In this document: in pieces, positions 7,407-15,810 of the stretch
How the letters are laid out: every line of letters starts with the position of its first letter
How positions within the stretch are numbered: the stretch's first letter is position 1
Assembly (NCBI GenBank): GCA_018385395.1
Contig: JAHBAD010000132.1
Location: 1 to 35,791 of the forward strand
DNA: 35,791 bases
Source: Treponema sp.
GTDB lineage: Bacteria; Spirochaetota; Spirochaetia; Treponematales; Treponemataceae
Reading direction: 5' to 3'
The notes under the pieces: generated by a model
The model's input: the letters and a program-made list of their open reading frames with translations, nothing else
The model's database searches: none
What the model was told of the DNA's origin: nothing
Translations under genes and position numbers: made by a program

Positions 7407-10400
7407 ATGAAAAAAACAGACATTGTACCGGTCCGAGTCGGAATTGATGTTGGATCAACTACTGTAAAAATTGCTATTCTTGATGACAATGACAAACTGA
7501 TTTATTCAGACTATCAGAGACACCGTGCAGATATCAGAAGCACAATTATTTCTGTTGTTACAAAGGCTCTGAATGATGTGGAGAAAATCCTGCCAGCTGG
7601 TAAGGACCAGACTCTTTCTGTAAAGGTGACAGGTTCAGGCGGTCTTTCAGTTTCTCAGTGGCTCAACATTCCTTTTATTCAGGAAGTAATTGCTGCAACT
7701 ACTGCAGTTAAAAAAATAATCCCCCAGACTGATGTCGTAATTGAACTTGGTGGTGAGGATGCCAAGATTACATATTTCAAAGGCGGCGTTGAGCAGCGCA
7801 TGAACGGAACTTGTGCCGGAGGTACAGGTGCCTTTATCGACCAGATGGCAGCCCTTCTGGAAACTGATGCAGGCGGACTTAATAAACTTGCCGCTGATAT
7901 GAATCAGATTTATCCTATTGCAGCCCGCTGTGGTGTTTTTGCAAAAACTGACGTTCAGCCTTTGATTAATGAAGGTGCCCGCCGTGAAGATATTGCCGCT
8001 TCCATTTTCCAGGCGGTTGTAAGCCAGACAATTTCAGGCCTTGCCTGCGGCAAACCAATCCGTGGAAATGTTGCATTTCTTGGAGGTCCTCTCCACTTTC
8101 TGGACCAGCTCCGTGCCCGCTTTATCGAAACATTAAAATTAACTCCTGAAGAAATTATCGTTCCTGATAACTCTGAAGTTTTTGTTGCCATGGGTTCTGC
8201 TTTCAGTGCGGAACGCAAATTCAAAAATGAAGACGGAACAGATTATGTATTTCCGACAATCGAAAGTTTCCGTTCGGGGCTTTCAAATCTTGTTGGGGCT
8301 GAGCTGCAGGAAGTTCAGCGCCTTGAGCCTTTGTTTAAAAATCAGGCTGAGCTTGATGAATTCCAGATTCGCCATGAAGAACAGGTTGCAAAGCGCGGGG
8401 ATTTAAGCCGTACTCACGGACCAGTATTCCTTGGTCTGGATTCAGGTTCTACTACAACAAAAGCCGTGCTCGTTGACCAGGAAGGACGAATCCTCTGGGA
8501 TTTCTATTCGCACAACCAGGGAAATCCTGTTGAGCTTGCAGTAAAAGTTCTGAAAGATCTTTATGCTCTTCTTCCTAAAGACTGTTATATTGGACGTGCC
8601 GTAAGTACAGGTTATGGTGAAGCTCTGTTTCAGGCAGCCTTTGGTGTAGATGCCGGTGAAGTTGAAACAATTACTCATTACCGTGCCGCAGATTTCTTTG
8701 TTCCGGGTGTTGAATTCCTTCTTGATATCGGTGGGCAGGATATGAAGTGTCTCCGCATGAAAGACGGTGCTATTGTTTCTATCCAGTTGAATGAAGCCTG
8801 CTCTTCAGGTTGTGGTTCATTCCTTGATAACTTTGCACGCACTATGGGAATGGATATCCGCGAGTTCAGCAAGATTGCCCTTATGGCAGAAAAGCCTGTT
8901 GATCTTGGTTCACGTTGTACAGTTTTTATGAACAGCCGTGTTAAGCAGGCTCAGAAGGAAGGTGCCTCGGTTGCCGATATTTCTGCAGGGCTTTCATATT
9001 CAGTAATCAAGAATGCACTGTTCAAAGTAATCAAGCTGCGTAAAGCAAGTGACATCGGTACAAAGGTTGTTGTTCAGGGTGGTACTTTCAATAATGATGC
9101 CGTTCTTCGCGCCTTTGAAAAAATTGCTGGAGTTCAGGTATTCCGTCCTGACGTTGCAGGCCTTATGGGCGCTTACGGTTCTGCACTTATTGCTTATGAC
9201 CAGTGGCGCGATCTTACAGCTCCAAAGCCCGGGGAACCAGAAGACACTGTTCACGAAGTTCATTCGGGGCTTGCAACTCTTAAAGATCTTGAAAACTTCA
9301 AAGTTGAACTGGACCTCCGCCGCTGTGGAAAATGTCAGAACAACTGTATGCTCACAATCAACACATTTACAACTCCTGAAGCAAAACGCCGCTTTATTAC
9401 AGGTAACCGTTGTGAACGTGGAGCAGAACTTGATGATGATGTTCAGATTGTAGACGCATCAAATAAAGCAAATACAGGCATCGAAGAAGCTACAGAAAAG
9501 ATGCCTAACCTTTTTGAATGGAAATATAAGAGACTTTTTGATTATGTTCCACGTAAGGCAGAAGATGCCCCCATGGGAGATGTAGGTATTCCTCGTGTGC
9601 TGAACATGTACGAAAATTATCCGCTCTGGTTTACATTCTTCAATGAGCTTGGATTCCGTGTTCGCCTGAGTATGAGATCCAGCCGCAAGGTTTATGAAAA
9701 AGGTCTTGAATCAATTCCATCGGAATCAGTTTGTTACCCTGGAAAAATTACTCACGGTCATGTAGAAAGTCTTCTTCAGGCGGGATGTAAATTTATTTTC
9801 TATCCTTGTGCTCCTTACGAACAGAAAGAAGATGCAGGGGCAGGTAACCATTACAACTGTCCAATCGTTACTTCTTATCCTGAAGTACTCAGAAATAATA
9901 TTGATGCTCTCCGCCAGGACGATTCAATCCTTTATATGAATCCCTTCCTTCCGATTTACGATAAGCCTCGTCTGGCAGAACGTCTTTATGAAGAAATGCA
10001 CAAGCATTTCCCAAGCCTTACAAAAGAACAGATTTTTGCTGCCGTTGATAAAGCCTGGGAAGAACAGGAAAAATTCCGTGAAGATGTAAAGAAACAGGGG
10101 GAAGAAGCTCTTGAAAAAATGATCCGTAACAGTGCTCAGGGAATTGTTCTTGCAGGACGCCCTTATCACCTGGATCCTGAAATCAACCACGGTATTCCTG
10201 AAATGATTAACGGACTTGGTCTTGCAGTTTTCACAGAAGACTCTGTTGCTCACCTTGGAAAAATTGAACGTCCGCTTCGCATTATTGATCAGTGGACATA
10301 TCATAACCGCCTTTATAGAGCAGGGCAGTTTGTTTCTGAAATGCCTGCTCTGGAACTGGTTCAGCTTACTTCATTTGGTTGTGGCCTTGATGCAGTTACT

Positions 10401-11933
10401 GCAGATCAGGTTGATGAAATCATGAAAGCTAAGGGACGTATGTATACCCTTATCAAGATTGACGAAGGTTCAAACCTTGGTGCTGTCCGCATTCGTATCC
10501 GTTCCCTTGTTGCAGCCGTTAAGGAAAGACAGAGAAACAAGCGCCGTTACGAAGTGAAATCTTCTGCTTATCAGCGTCAGATTTTCACAAAAGAGATGAA
10601 GTATACTCATACAATCATCGGACCTCAGATGTCACCGATTCACTTCCGTATTTTGCAGAAAGCTTTTGAGGGATGCGGATACCGTTTTGTTATTCTTGAT
10701 GCCGTAGATCCAAAAGCCGTAGATACAGGTCTTAAGTATGTAAACAATGATGCCTGTTATCCTTCTATTCTTGTTGCGGGTCAGATGATTGCGGCTTTGG
10801 AAAGCGGTAAGTATGATTTGGATCATGTAAGCCTGATAATTACTCAGACTGGTGGCGGATGCCGTGCAACAAACTACATCGGATTTATCCGTCGTGCACT
10901 TGCTGACGCAGGATGGGGACACATTCCTGTTCTTTCACTTTCTGCACAGGGCTTTGAAAAAAATCCTGGTTTTAAAATTACTCCGGGCTTCCTCCACAGG
11001 GCTGTAAAAGCTCTTATGGTTGGTGACCTTCTTATGCGCTGTCTTTACAGAGTGCGCCCATATGAAGCAGTTCCTGGAAGTGCAAATGCTCTTTATGAAA
11101 AATGGACTGCAGTTGCAGAAAGAGAAGCCGGTTCACTTTCAATTCATAAGTATCACAAACTTATGAAAAATATTGTCCGCGATTTTGACAGACTGGAACT
11201 GAAACCAATCAAAAAGCCTCGCGTCGGTGTCGTCGGTGAAATCCTTGTTAAATTCCACCCTACTGCAAACAATGACATTGTAAATGTTATCGAACGGGAA
11301 GGGGCAGAATGTGTAATGCCTGATTTGGCAGACTTCTTCTTCTATTCTTTCAGTACAGGTATTTTCCGTCACGAAGAACTGGCATTCCCTAAAAAGACAG
11401 AACGAAATGCAAAACTTTTTGTATGGTTCCTTGAACTTTACAGAAACAAGATGAAGAAGTACCTTCGTAAGTCGAAGCGCTTTGATGCACCTTCAAGCAT
11501 TTATAAACTTATGAAGGGCGTTGATGATATCGTTCAGCTTGGAAATATTACTGGTGAAGGCTGGTTCCTTACAGCTGAAATGGTTGAGCTTATAGAAGAA
11601 GGTGCTCCAAGCATTGCCTGTGTTCAGCCGTTTGCATGTCTTCCAAATCATGTTACTGGTAAAGGTATGATTAAAGAACTTCGCCGCCGTTTCCCTGAAG
11701 CAAATATCAGTGCCATCGATTTTGACCCGGGTTCTTCGGAAGTTAATCAGCTGAACAGACTTAAGCTTATGCTTTCAAATGCTCCGGCAGGAAAACATCC
11801 TGATGAAGATAAAAACGGAATGGTAAAACTTAAGAACGGACAGACGGTAAAACCTGAAATCCGTCTTGCACAAGGCGCTACAATGACAGACCTGGAACCA
11901 GTTGCAGGTCACGAAATGCCACCGGCAAATTAA
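7407..11933 (+). CDS. Fused tandem BadF/BadG activase and 2-hydroxyacyl-CoA dehydratase-like protein
   Basis: About 1,508 residues. Two ASKHA ATPase activase domains come first: domain 1 begins at VGIDVGSTTVK (about residue 11) with Fe-S cysteines in TCAGGTGAF and ARCGVFAKTD; domain 2 begins at LGLDSGSTTTK (about residue 342) with CSSGCGSF (Cys465 and Cys469) and SRCTVF. A cysteine cluster RRCGKCQNNC (Cys640, 643, 647) follows, then a DUF2229 domain (GIPRVLNMYENYPLWFTFF) and a C-terminal HgdB/BcrC-like part with many Cys. Family knowledge: activases use ATP to push one low-potential electron from a [4Fe-4S] cluster to a dehydratase or reductase. Fused proteins of this size are widespread in anaerobes, but their substrate is not established. 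Its stop overlaps the stop of rsmG. Start chosen from the promoter geometry. Confidence 0.9.
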   Translation: MKKTDIVPVRVGIDVGSTTVKIAILDDNDKLIYSDYQRHRADIRSTIISVVTKALNDVEKILPAGKDQTLSVKVTGSGGLSVSQWLNIPFIQEVIAATTAVKKIIPQTDVVIELGGEDAKITYFKGGVEQRMNGTCAGGTGAFIDQMAALLETDAGGLNKLAADMNQIYPIAARCGVFAKTDVQPLINEGARREDIAASIFQAVVSQTISGLACGKPIRGNVAFLGGPLHFLDQLRARFIETLKLTPEEIIVPDNSEVFVAMGSAFSAERKFKNEDGTDYVFPTIESFRSGLSNLVGAELQEVQRLEPLFKNQAELDEFQIRHEEQVAKRGDLSRTHGPVFLGLDSGSTTTKAVLVDQEGRILWDFYSHNQGNPVELAVKVLKDLYALLPKDCYIGRAVSTGYGEALFQAAFGVDAGEVETITHYRAADFFVPGVEFLLDIGGQDMKCLRMKDGAIVSIQLNEACSSGCGSFLDNFARTMGMDIREFSKIALMAEKPVDLGSRCTVFMNSRVKQAQKEGASVADISAGLSYSVIKNALFKVIKLRKASDIGTKVVVQGGTFNNDAVLRAFEKIAGVQVFRPDVAGLMGAYGSALIAYDQWRDLTAPKPGEPEDTVHEVHSGLATLKDLENFKVELDLRRCGKCQNNCMLTINTFTTPEAKRRFITGNRCERGAELDDDVQIVDASNKANTGIEEATEKMPNLFEWKYKRLFDYVPRKAEDAPMGDVGIPRVLNMYENYPLWFTFFNELGFRVRLSMRSSRKVYEKGLESIPSESVCYPGKITHGHVESLLQAGCKFIFYPCAPYEQKEDAGAGNHYNCPIVTSYPEVLRNNIDALRQDDSILYMNPFLPIYDKPRLAERLYEEMHKHFPSLTKEQIFAAVDKAWEEQEKFREDVKKQGEEALEKMIRNSAQGIVLAGRPYHLDPEINHGIPEMINGLGLAVFTEDSVAHLGKIERPLRIIDQWTYHNRLYRAGQFVSEMPALELVQLTSFGCGLDAVTADQVDEIMKAKGRMYTLIKIDEGSNLGAVRIRIRSLVAAVKERQRNKRRYEVKSSAYQRQIFTKEMKYTHTIIGPQMSPIHFRILQKAFEGCGYRFVILDAVDPKAVDTGLKYVNNDACYPSILVAGQMIAALESGKYDLDHVSLIITQTGGGCRATNYIGFIRRALADAGWGHIPVLSLSAQGFEKNPGFKITPGFLHRAVKALMVGDLLMRCLYRVRPYEAVPGSANALYEKWTAVAEREAGSLSIHKYHKLMKNIVRDFDRLELKPIKKPRVGVVGEILVKFHPTANNDIVNVIEREGAECVMPDLADFFFYSFSTGIFRHEELAFPKKTERNAKLFVWFLELYRNKMKKYLRKSKRFDAPSSIYKLMKGVDDIVQLGNITGEGWFLTAEMVELIEEGAPSIACVQPFACLPNHVTGKGMIKELRRRFPEANISAIDFDPGSSEVNQLNRLKLMLSNAPAGKHPDEDKNGMVKLKNGQTVKPEIRLAQGATMTDLEPVAGHEMPPAN

Positions 11934-12583
11934 TTATGAATTAAAACAAGATTTCGTTCTGAATCTGAAAGTCCCGGAACTGTAAGGTTTACAACTTCAT
12001 AATCCGGGACTATTTTTTTTATGTCTTCCATTTCGGTTTTGATGCTGTCCATTTTTGCTTTGTAGGCTGCAAGTGTACCGTCTTTTTTTGTAATGCCAAG
12101 AAGAGTTTTTGTCATTTTATCATCTAAGGGACGGAAAGCACGGAATGTGATTACGTCAAAATTTTCTTTCTGGACTTTTTCGGCTTCGCTGTTGATTACA
12201 GTAACATTTTTAAGTCCAAGAATTGCGGCAACGTTTTCCAGAAATGCGCAGCGTTTTGCCATACGTTCAACAAGACAGAAGTTTACGTCAGGGAAGGCGG
12301 CTGCTAAAGGAATGCCTGGAAGTCCGCCCCCAGACCCGATGTCCCCTGCAGTGAAGTCAGGATTGTTGTGAGCGTTTTCGAAAAGCTTGCAGAAAGTTGT
12401 ATATGGGGCGAGGGAATCATAAATGTGGCGGATTAGGAGTTCATCGTGGTCACTTGTATTTGTCAGGTTGTAAGCTGAATTAAAGAGAATAATTTCATTG
12501 ATGTATTTTTCCATCAGCGGAGAAATTCTTGAAGCTTCTGATTCTGAAAGCCCAAGGGTTATGAGTCCTTTTTCTATTTCCAT
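11930..12583 (-). CDS. rsmG: 16S rRNA (guanine527-N7)-methyltransferase RsmG (GidB)
   Basis: A 217-residue class I methyltransferase. The family signature GDIGSGGGLPGIPLAAAFP is the SAM-binding loop; HIYDSL precedes it and ITFRAFRPLD corresponds to the later conserved RA box. Family knowledge: N7-methylates G527 of 16S rRNA in the 530 loop; loss gives low-level streptomycin resistance. AGGA lies 7 bases before ATG 12583, and the gene follows its upstream neighbour by 12 bases. It is the last gene of the minus-strand group that begins with rsmE. Its stop codon overlaps that of the converging activase gene by 4 bases, leaving no room for a conventional terminator between them. Confidence 0.96.
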   Translation of the reverse strand: MEIEKGLITLGLSESEASRISPLMEKYINEIILFNSAYNLTNTSDHDELLIRHIYDSLAPYTTFCKLFENAHNNPDFTAGDIGSGGGLPGIPLAAAFPDVNFCLVERMAKRCAFLENVAAILGLKNVTVINSEAEKVQKENFDVITFRAFRPLDDKMTKTLLGITKKDGTLAAYKAKMDSIKTEMEDIKKIVPDYEVVNLTVPGLSDSERNLVLIHN

Positions 12584-12595
12584 ATTTATTTCCTT

Positions 12596-13495
12596 TTATT
12601 CGTTCAGGTCAAGCAATAAATCTGCAGTACAATCACGGGAAGCTGATTTAAGAACAACAAGATTTCCTGTCTTTGTCGCTGTCAGATTTTTCTGTGAAGC
12701 AAGTTTATAAATGAAACTGTTCTCGTTTTTACTGTCCTGGGTAATTGAAGGTGAAACTTCATAAGTAAGCATATTACCCGAAGTTTCTTTTGTTTTGAAA
12801 AGAAGATAAAAAGTTTCTGTACGAACTTTTTTATCAGCAATGTATCGGCGGTCGGCGGTTAAGAGAAAACTTCCGTCATGTTCTCTGTTACTGAAATAAA
12901 TCGTTGTGAGCGAATCTTTGATATCATATCCGTTGATTTTGAAACGAAGAACAGAAGGTTTGTTTTGAATGTCTGTGTTGTTTGAAACTACAGAGGTGTT
13001 TGTCTGATTTTTGTTCTGATTTTTTTTCAGGTCATCGAGGCTTGTAAGAATCTGCTGAAGAAGAATATTTGTCGATGCATCATTTTTGCCTGTAAGGTTT
13101 CCTATATTATAAAGTGAGGACAAATCTGAAAAACTTCCTGCATCAGAAAGGGAAGTAATATCTGAAGCTGTGAGCATATTTGAAGTATTCAGATAGTTTG
13201 AAATCAAATCAGTCGTAGTGGTTGAGTCAGAAATCGTTGCTGAAGGAACAGATTGAGTTTCTTTTTTATCTTCAGCTTTTGAGGTTCCTTTCTGGTTCGG
13301 GAAATAAGGAATTTCAGGTGTATAGAATCCGTCTTCAATTTTAGGAAAAGTTATTTCCGGAAGTTCTGGCATCTTCGGGAATTCCGGCATTTTAGGCATA
13401 GATTCCCCGAAAGCCATTGATGAAAGGAATCCTGGAAAAATTAATCCTAATGAAATTAGAATACGCTTACAGATTTGCAAGACTTTCCTCCACAT
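12596..13495 (-). CDS. Putative secreted protein of unknown function, Pro-rich N-terminus
   Basis: I do not recognise the family. The first 30 residues look like a signal peptide (basic start, hydrophobic ILISLGLIFPGFLSSMAFG). A Pro/Met/Phe-rich repeat follows (MPKMPEFPKMPELPEITFPK), then a Ser/Thr/Asn-rich linker with a short helical segment (LLQQILTSLDDLKKNQNKN), and a C-terminal domain of about 120 residues predicted rich in beta strands (VLRFKINGYDIKD...). The start is uncertain: ATG 13495 has only a weak site, while GGAGG at 13490-13486 sits 6 bases before an in-frame TTG at 13480, which may be the true start. It overlaps the end of the preceding HEXXH gene, so it is co-transcribed and probably coupled. 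Confidence 0.7.
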   Translation of the reverse strand: MWRKVLQICKRILISLGLIFPGFLSSMAFGESMPKMPEFPKMPELPEITFPKIEDGFYTPEIPYFPNQKGTSKAEDKKETQSVPSATISDSTTTTDLISNYLNTSNMLTASDITSLSDAGSFSDLSSLYNIGNLTGKNDASTNILLQQILTSLDDLKKNQNKNQTNTSVVSNNTDIQNKPSVLRFKINGYDIKDSLTTIYFSNREHDGSFLLTADRRYIADKKVRTETFYLLFKTKETSGNMLTYEVSPSITQDSKNENSFIYKLASQKNLTATKTGNLVVLKSASRDCTADLLLDLNE

Positions 13496-14282
13496 ATTCC
13501 AGACGCTGGCTCAGCTGTGCAATTGTTTTTTCAAGTCTGCTTTTTTCTTTTTCAAGTTTAGATTTTGGATCATCTGCACTTTTAGCTTTAGCAGATTTCA
13601 TTTTCATCATTTCACGGACTGTGGCAGGACTTTTTCCTGAAAGAAGTTCCTGTTCAGCTTCCTTACGGTCATCAACTTTTTTAATGCAGGCAACAGTCTT
13701 CATGTTGTCAAAACCGATTGCGGGATTAACAGGGACTCTTGCAACGCGCTGAATTTCTTTTGCACTGTTACGAGGCATGCAGAGAACGCGGTCCAGATAG
13801 TCTTCGTAGCGGATATTTGCAGCTTTACAAAGATCATAGGCTTCGCCAAGAAGGCGTCCGAATTCTGTCATCATCTGGCCGTTTTTTTCGATATATTCTG
13901 TCTTTATTTTATTTGTCAGTTCTTTAAGTTCCGGGGAAACTTCCAGGTCCAGCTTGTAGTAACCTTTTTCTTCTGCTATGGCAAGAAGAGCCCCGAACTT
14001 TGCCCAGAACTTCTGGTTATGGCTTTTTGCATTAGGAATGAAACCTTCAGGCGAAATAAGCAGAGTTTCTTCTGCAACAAGGTGATGGGTATATTCGTGA
14101 ACTGCTGTATAAATAAGTTCATTTTCTGTTTTGAAATTCAGATTATGAAGGAGAATTTCGTGAGTGTCAGGTTTATAAAGCCCGTTTACTCTTGTGCTTT
14201 CTTTTCCAGTCTGAGTTACTGAAAAGTCCAGGTTTGTTTCTGCAATATCAAGCAGGATTTCTTTAATGCGTGCGTTATCCAT
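13467..14282 (-). CDS. Putative zinc metallopeptidase (HEXXH) with C-terminal coiled coil
   Basis: A protein of about 271 residues with a zincin motif, AVHEYTHHLV (HEYTH at residues 62-66), in a helix preceded by the ELIYT segment, as in SprT-like or DUF45-type minimal zincins. Downstream lies a helical region with cysteines, and the last 40 residues (KSKLEKEKSRLEKTIAQL...) form a strong coiled coil. No signal peptide or membrane segment is seen, so it should be cytosolic. I chose ATG 14282 over an upstream TTG at 14321 that would sit inside rsmE; neither has a Shine-Dalgarno, but TGT-TAAAAT lies just upstream of ATG 14282. Substrate unknown. It sits between two 16S rRNA methyltransferase genes, which hints at, but does not show, a link to ribosomes. 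Confidence 0.75.
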   Translation of the reverse strand: MDNARIKEILLDIAETNLDFSVTQTGKESTRVNGLYKPDTHEILLHNLNFKTENELIYTAVHEYTHHLVAEETLLISPEGFIPNAKSHNQKFWAKFGALLAIAEEKGYYKLDLEVSPELKELTNKIKTEYIEKNGQMMTEFGRLLGEAYDLCKAANIRYEDYLDRVLCMPRNSAKEIQRVARVPVNPAIGFDNMKTVACIKKVDDRKEAEQELLSGKSPATVREMMKMKSAKAKSADDPKSKLEKEKSRLEKTIAQLSQRLEYVEESLANL

Positions 14283-14295
14283 AAGTGGAATAATT

Positions 14296-15042
14296 TTAAC
14301 AAAGCAATCCTCTTTCTGCAAGGATTACGCTTGCGGCAACAGTTGCTGCAGTTTCTGTGCGCATTATGCGTTTCCCCATGCCGCATCTTGAAAAACCTGC
14401 TTCTTCAAGCATTTTCCGCTCTTTATCTGTCCACCCCCGTTCGCTTCCGATGGCAGCGATTGTAATGTAGTCTTCAGATAATTCTTCTGCCCCCATGGCT
14501 TCAACAAGGCTCCACTTTGGATTTATGTTATCAAGTGCCAGGGCCTGGAAATTTTCGCCTGCCGATTTTTTTACAGATTCCATGCATTCAGAAAGGGTTT
14601 TATGAAGGAAAAGTTCCGGAACACTGGTCGTTCCTGCCTGAACGGTTCCGTCTAAAAGCATTTTATACGCGGTTCCATGTTCCACAAGATTTGACTGCAT
14701 GTAGGATTTTTCGCCAAGCTCTGTTCCTGTAAGGTGAACTTCTTTTACGCCAAGAGCCGCAATATCTCGGAGAAGACGTTTAAGCTGTATAGGGCGCGGA
14801 AAACCGATAATCATGATAAGCGGCTGAGGTTCAAGGCCTGGAGTTTCAGGTGAAAAAGAAAAGCTGATTTCGTCTTTTTCGATTTTTTTAATGGTTGCAG
14901 TTCCAACCATGCCGCCAACGATTCCCGCTTTGAAAGTGTCACCTTCTTTTTTATGAAGAACTTTTACTATGTGCTCTCCACGTTCATCTTTAATTGAAAG
15001 GGGAGCGTTAATTTCTGATTCTGTAAAAAGTGCTATGTTCAT
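14296..15042 (-). CDS. rsmE: 16S rRNA (uracil1498-N3)-methyltransferase RsmE
   Basis: A 248-residue SPOUT methyltransferase. The N-terminal PUA-like part has the conserved ERGEHIVKVLHKKEGD; the C-terminal trefoil-knot part has AAIGSERGWTDKER and MGKRIMRTETA, the two SAM-pocket signatures of the family. Family knowledge: methylates N3 of U1498 in helix 44 of 16S rRNA. ATG 15042 has no Shine-Dalgarno: the place where one would sit is taken by a tandem heptamer repeat starting 3 bases upstream. The next gene starts 13 bases after its stop. Confidence 0.95.
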   Translation of the reverse strand: MNIALFTESEINAPLSIKDERGEHIVKVLHKKEGDTFKAGIVGGMVGTATIKKIEKDEISFSFSPETPGLEPQPLIMIIGFPRPIQLKRLLRDIAALGVKEVHLTGTELGEKSYMQSNLVEHGTAYKMLLDGTVQAGTTSVPELFLHKTLSECMESVKKSAGENFQALALDNINPKWSLVEAMGAEELSEDYITIAAIGSERGWTDKERKMLEEAGFSRCGMGKRIMRTETAATVAASVILAERGLLC

Positions 15043-15045
15043 TGT

Positions 15046-15080
15046 AATTCACAATTCACAATTCACAATTCACAATTCAT
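15046..15080. repeat. Five tandem copies of a 7-bp repeat upstream of rsmE
   Basis: The unit AATTCAC (GTGAATT on the gene strand) occurs four times exactly and a fifth time as AATTCAT, with a partial sixth to 15085. The array fills most of the space directly before the rsmE start. Short tandem repeats of this kind can change copy number by slippage. Confidence 0.9.
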
Positions 15081-15137
15081 AATTGCTACCAAGGAAAACT
15101 TCCTGAGAATGCAGCAGTTTGTTTGTGAGTTGAATAT

Positions 15138-15743
15138 CTATTTTAATATAGCAGAAATACGTCCGTTTGATAATTCTGTTAAAAGATGGATAAAAGAATC
15201 GGTTTCATCGCTACGGATTTTTCCGCTGATTGTAATGTCAGTTCCGAAATCTTCCTGAAGGTCATAAAGGTGAAATTCAGAAAAGTGATTTTTAATAGGT
15301 TTTAAAAGAGAATAATCTGTGTGAAAACTGAAGTCTGTTTTTTCTATGAGTTCTTCAAAGGCGTTCTGTTCCAGAGCATTCTGAATAACTCCTTTGGCAC
15401 CGTTTCCGTAAGCTTTTACAAGTCCGCCTGTTCCAAGAAGTGTTCCGCCGAACCATCTGGTTACTGTAAGAATCAGGTTTGTGGCCCCGCTTCCCTTTAA
15501 TACATCAAGAACAGGGCGGCCTGCAGTCCCTGACGGTTCACCGTCATCGCTCATACCCATGACTTCGGCACCTTTTCCTGTAATGAAAGCGTGAACTACA
15601 TGTGTGGCGTCGGCATATTTGGCCTTCTGCTGGCGAAGAATCTCTCTTGCTTCCGCCTGGCTTTCGCAGGGAATAAGCTCCGAGAGGAATGTTGAACCTT
15701 TTATAATTTCCTTAAATTCAATTTTCTTTGTAAGGGTTTTCAT
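15138..15743 (-). CDS. yigZ: YigZ/IMPACT family protein
   Basis: A 201-residue two-domain protein. The N-terminal IMPACT (UPF0029) domain carries the family signatures SDDGEPSGTAGRPVLDVL and TRWFGGTLLGTGGLVKAY; the C-terminal DUF1949 ferredoxin-like domain completes it. Family knowledge: the exact role is not settled; the eukaryotic IMPACT protein regulates GCN2, and bacterial members have been linked to ribosome or RNA functions. The start has no Shine-Dalgarno (only AAAAAG), and a 20-bp perfect hairpin begins 13 bases upstream, between this gene and parC. 95 bases with the heptamer repeats separate it from rsmE, so one operon is possible but not certain. Confidence 0.93.
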   Translation of the reverse strand: MKTLTKKIEFKEIIKGSTFLSELIPCESQAEAREILRQQKAKYADATHVVHAFITGKGAEVMGMSDDGEPSGTAGRPVLDVLKGSGATNLILTVTRWFGGTLLGTGGLVKAYGNGAKGVIQNALEQNAFEELIEKTDFSFHTDYSLLKPIKNHFSEFHLYDLQEDFGTDITISGKIRSDETDSFIHLLTELSNGRISAILK

Positions 15744-15756
15744 CTTTTTGTTTGAA

Positions 15757-15804
15757 TGTCACAGGGATTCGATTTTGCTAACTTAAAATCGAATCCCTGT
15801 GACA
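15757..15804. repeat. Perfect 20-bp inverted repeat with 8-base loop
   Basis: The left arm TGTCACAGGGATTCGATTTT pairs without mismatch with its complement at 15785-15804 across the loop GCTAACTT. A T-rich run (ATTTTTTTAG) follows on the + strand, but no + strand gene ends there. On the minus strand the hairpin follows the parC stop by 6 bases and has no T run, only TTCAAACAAAAAG before the yigZ start. Confidence 0.9.
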
Positions 15805-15810
15805 ATTTTT

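Noticed and set aside
4375..12583. Replication origin, because parAB and rsmG often sit near oriC
   Set aside because: The genes are 6 kb apart, dnaA, dnaN and gidA are absent, and I saw no cluster of TTATCCACA boxes or an AT-rich intergenic region of suitable size.
15757..15804. Degenerate tRNA or tRNA remnant in the parC-yigZ hairpin
   Set aside because: Only a T-arm-like stretch is present; there is no acceptor stem, D-arm or anticodon arm around it.
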